DNA of 8,971 nt. Source: Chloroflexota bacterium. Its GTDB lineage: Bacteria > Chloroflexota > Limnocylindria > Limnocylindrales > CSP1-4. Shown in pieces: positions 6,993-8,971 of this stretch (within the stretch, counting starts at the first letter, position 1; every line of letters begins with the position of its first letter). Both the position numbers and the translations under genes were made by a program. Location: assembly GCA_016200675.1 (NCBI GenBank), contig JACQEH010000259.1, positions 1-8,971 on the forward strand. The letters are read 5' to 3'. The notes under the pieces were generated by a model. It had not been told where the DNA came from and made no database searches. It saw only the letters and a program-made list of their open reading frames with translations.

Positions 6993-7143
6993 CCTGCGGT
7001 GGTCCTGTGCCAGCTAGCCTGTCACGCGGCGCACTCCTCGCATGCGGCGGACGGGTCGTTGCGCGACAGGCACGGATTCCTGTCCGGGCGCTGGCGGCCA
7101 GGGGCCCTCCGCACGATTCGATGCCTCGGGGACGCGAGATCGT
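6993..7143. other. non-coding upstream region of the nuclease-like gene
   Basis: I see no gene here. It holds the presumed promoter and leader of the minus-strand nuclease-like gene, but no clear -35/-10 pair. A perfect 6-bp inverted repeat, GACAGG (7065-7070) and CCTGTC (7079-7084), has an 8-nt loop, CACGGATT. The same CACGGATTC core recurs in the repeat array to the right. Another related string, GCACGATTCGATGC, is at 7111-7124. Confidence 0.45.
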
Positions 7144-7297
7144 GCGCGGGACGAGGCCGAACGGCCGAGCGGGCCGCGCCGCGCACGGATTCGTGCCCAC
7201 CAGGCAAGGGCGGACGGCCGACGAGGGCCGGTCGACGCGGACGGTGCTGCGCACCGAGGCGAACTGCCCTGCGCACTCGACGGCGCGCCGGGGAGCG
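7144..7297. repeat. composite repeat unit, copy 1 (154 bp)
   Basis: This copy has three parts in order. Part A begins GCGCGGGACGAGGCCGAACG and includes two small hairpins: GGCCG-AA-CGGCC (7155-7166) and GCACG-GATT-CGTGC (7183-7196). Part B is 29 bp (7215-7243), starting CGGCCGACGAGGG. Part C (7241-7297) includes the hairpin GGTGC-TGC-GCACC (7243-7255). A plus B (7144-7243) recurs at 7319-7419 with only one inserted C, and C recurs at 7557-7613 with three mismatches. Open frames across it are low-complexity Arg/Gly/Ala/Pro strings, so I treat it as a non-coding repeat. Confidence 0.85.
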
Positions 7298-7318
7298 GCC
7301 GCCGAGAGCCCGTGGAGC

Positions 7319-7613
7319 GCGCGGGACGAGGCCGAACGGCCGAGCGGGCCGCGCCGCGCACGGATTCGTGCCCCACCAGGCAAGGGCGGACGGCCGACGA
7401 GGGCCGGTCGACGCGGACGAGTGGCGGCGCGGGCGCGCGGCCGACGAGGGCCGGTCGACGCGGACGAGTGGCGGCGCCGGGAGCGGCCGGCACGGGCCCG
7501 CGGGCGCAGCCGAGTGGCGGCGCCGGCGCGCGGCCGACGAGGGCCGGTGGACGCAGACGGTGCTGCGCACCGAGGCGAGCCGCCCTGCGCACTCCACGGC
7601 GCGCCGGGGAGCG
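7319..7613. repeat. composite repeat unit, copy 2, expanded (295 bp)
   Basis: This unit has the same A-B start (7319-7419, one extra C) and C end (7557-7613) as copy 1. The 141-bp length difference is that one base plus three 46-47-bp modules inserted at part B. A 21-bp spacer (7298-7318) separates it from copy 1. The near identity of A and B points to recent duplication or gene conversion. The unit ends 40 bp downstream of the ABC transporter stop codon, so it may lie in that gene's 3' region. Confidence 0.85.
7391..7559. repeat. 46-47-bp tandem modules plus a terminal partial copy
   Basis: Modules start at 7391, 7438 and 7484, and a partial copy starts at 7531. Each has a B segment (CGGCCGACGAGGG...) and a D segment containing GAGTGGCGGCGC. 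B is identical over 29 bp at 7215, 7391 and 7438, and has two changes at 7531. The third module has diverged in B (about 11 mismatches) but keeps D. The period and order are read directly from the sequence. Confidence 0.8.
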
Positions 7614-7640
7614 ACGGCGCGCGACGGCGCGCGACGCCGC
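7611..7640. repeat. 10-bp tandem triplet
   Basis: GCGACGGCGC occurs twice in tandem (7611-7630), followed by GCGACGCCGC (7631-7640) with one mismatch. It sits 13 bp downstream of the ABC transporter stop codon on the minus strand. The GC-rich self-complementary units could fold, but no T-tract follows and I do not call a terminator. Confidence 0.7.
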
Positions 7641-7653
7641 CCAGACCCTGGCT

Positions 7654-8971
7654 CTAGCTCGCCTCCTCCACGAGGGCGGCCTCGAACTGGCTCCGGTAGA
7701 GCCGGGCGTAGGGTCCGTCGGCGGCGATCAGCTCCTCGTGGTTCCCCTGCTCCACGATCGCCCCCTGCTCCATCACGAGGATCCGGTCGGCGTTCCGGAT
7801 CGTGGACAGGCGATGGGCGATGACGAAGGCCGTCCGGCCATGGAGCAGCCGCGACATCGCCCGCTGGACCAGGATCTCGGTCCGCGAGTCGACCGAGCTC
7901 GTGGCCTCGTCCAGGATGAGGATCGGCGGGTCGGCCAGGAACGCCCGGGCGATGGTCAGGAGCTGCTTCTCCCCCTGGGAGAGGTTCGTCGCGTCGTCGT
8001 CGATGACCGTGTCGTAGCCGTCGGGCAGGGTCCGCACGAAGTGGTCGACGTGGGCCGCCTCGGCGGCGGCCACGATGTCCGCTTCGGTCGCCCCGTCGCG
8101 ACCGTAGGCGATGTTCTCGCGAATGGTGCCGTGGACCAGCCAGGTGTCCTGGAGGACCATCCCGAACGACTGTCGAAGGTCCGCCCGGGTCAGCTCGCGG
8201 ATGTCGATGCCATCGAGCCGGATCGTGCCGCCGTCGATCTCGTAGAAGCGCATCAGGAGGTTGACGAGGGTCGTCTTGCCGGCCCCGGTCGGCCCGACGA
8301 TGGCGATCGTCTGGCCCCGCGTCGCGGTCAGGTCGAGGTCGTCGATGAGGGGCGTCTCCGGGAGGTAGCGGAAGGAGACGTCCTCGAAGCGGACGGCCGA
8401 CGCCGGCTCGGGCAGGCGCCGGGCCGGGTCGGCGTCCGGCCGCTCCTCGGCCTCGTCCAGGAGCTCGAAGACGCGCTCGGCCGAGGCCGCTGCCGACTGC
8501 ATGACGTTGACGATGCTGGCCGTTTGGATGATCGGGAAGGTGAACTGCCGCGAGTACTGGATGAAGGCCACCACGTCGCCCAGGGCCAGCTGGCCCGACG
8601 CCACGCGGAGGCCGCCGACGACCGCGATCGCGACGTAGTTGAGGTTCGAGATGAAGGTCATCGCCGGCTGGATGATCCCCGAGATGAACTGGGCCCGGTA
8701 GCTGGCCTGGTAGAGCCGCTCGTTCTCCGCGTCGAAGCGCTCGATGGCCTCGCGCTGGCGGCCGAAGACCTTGACGATGGCGTGCCCCGTGTGCATCTCC
8801 TCGACGTGGCCGTTGAGGGTCCCGGTCGACGCCCACTGGGCCACGAACTGCTGCTGCGACCGCTTGACGATGAGAATCGTCACGACCAGCGACGCGGGCA
8901 CGGCCAGCAGCGACACGGCGGCCAGGATCGGGCTGATGAGGAGCATCATGATCAGGACCCCGACGATGGTC
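7654..8971 (-). CDS. ABC exporter, fused membrane and ATPase domains (5' truncated)
   Basis: The gene enters from the right edge, so its start and first membrane helices are missing; about 438 residues are visible. Counting from the Met encoded at 8947-8949, the visible membrane part spans about 1-160, with helices near 7-28, 95-115 and 125-145. The ATPase domain (about 185-431) is complete: Walker A GPTGAGKT (219-226), Q-loop Q267 in VLQDTW, signature LSQGEKQ (323-329), Walker B ILILDE with catalytic E348, and switch H379 in IAHRLST. All catalytic residues are present, so this half-transporter should hydrolyse ATP. Fold and motifs match multidrug or lipid exporters of the MsbA/LmrA type. Whether it is homodimeric or one half of a heterodimer depends on the gene beyond the edge. 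The stop is TAG at 7654-7656, and the repeat array lies just downstream. The substrate is unknown. Confidence 0.93.
   Translation of the reverse strand, partial: TIVGVLIMMLLISPILAAVSLLAVPASLVVTILIVKRSQQQFVAQWASTGTLNGHVEEMHTGHAIVKVFGRQREAIERFDAENERLYQASYRAQFISGIIQPAMTFISNLNYVAIAVVGGLRVASGQLALGDVVAFIQYSRQFTFPIIQTASIVNVMQSAAASAERVFELLDEAEERPDADPARRLPEPASAVRFEDVSFRYLPETPLIDDLDLTATRGQTIAIVGPTGAGKTTLVNLLMRFYEIDGGTIRLDGIDIRELTRADLRQSFGMVLQDTWLVHGTIRENIAYGRDGATEADIVAAAEAAHVDHFVRTLPDGYDTVIDDDATNLSQGEKQLLTIARAFLADPPILILDEATSSVDSRTEILVQRAMSRLLHGRTAFVIAHRLSTIRNADRILVMEQGAIVEQGNHEELIAADGPYARLYRSQFEAALVEEAS

Noticed and set aside
7144..7613. CRISPR array
   Set aside because: The repeats are long, compound and directly adjoining, and there are no regular unique spacers or cas genes.
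5718..7823. A 701-codon plus-strand open frame
   Set aside because: It is antisense to the nuclease-like gene, then crosses the repeat array, then overlaps the ABC gene. The product is low-complexity Arg/Gly/Ala, as expected of a shadow frame in GC-rich DNA.
7022..8836. A 604-codon minus-strand open frame overlapping the ABC gene
   Set aside because: It is out of frame with the ABC ATPase motifs and continues into the repeat array as Arg/Pro/Ala strings, so it is a frame shadow.

Overview
This is a very GC-rich bacterial window (roughly 70% G+C by eye). Its centre is a non-homologous end-joining (NHEJ) locus: a Ku gene followed by a full multidomain LigD gene, both on the minus strand. High G+C, GTG starts and the PE-LIG-POL domain order of LigD would fit a Chloroflexota or actinobacterial-type genome. 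No rRNA or tRNA is present, so the lineage is an inference.

Layout, left to right. Positions 1-142 hold no gene I can defend. Positions 143-919 (minus) encode a TetR-family repressor. It is divergent from a multi-pass membrane protein starting at 1000 (plus), and the 80-bp gap holds two matching 15-bp palindromes that look like the TetR operator. The membrane-protein frame runs 200 bp into the 3' end of the convergent ligD gene (1715-4603, minus). A 10-bp inverted repeat covers the ligD stop. ku (4623-5552, minus) lies 19 bp upstream of ligD, so the two are probably one transcript. A short leader upstream of ku carries a 7-bp-stem hairpin and a possible hydrophobic mini-ORF.

Further upstream (5724-6992, minus) is a gene for a PD-(D/E)XK nuclease-like protein. 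Its frame is cut by an in-frame TAG at 5880-5882. The same frame then stays open for 51 protein-like codons to a second TAG at 5724-5726. This suggests a recent nonsense mutation, readthrough or a sequence error, not a natural end.

Positions 6993-7653 are non-coding. They hold a compound direct-repeat array: two copies of a composite unit (7144-7297 and 7319-7613), the second enlarged by three 46-47-bp modules, plus a 10-bp triplet repeat and recurring small hairpins. The right edge (7654-8971, minus) is the C-terminal part of an ABC exporter with a fused membrane domain, cut by the window end.

Functionally, Ku would bind double-strand ends and recruit LigD, which trims, fills and seals them. 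The upstream nuclease-like protein could be an accessory end-processing factor, but only proximity and fold-type motifs suggest that. The TetR/membrane-protein pair looks like a self-contained regulated module.
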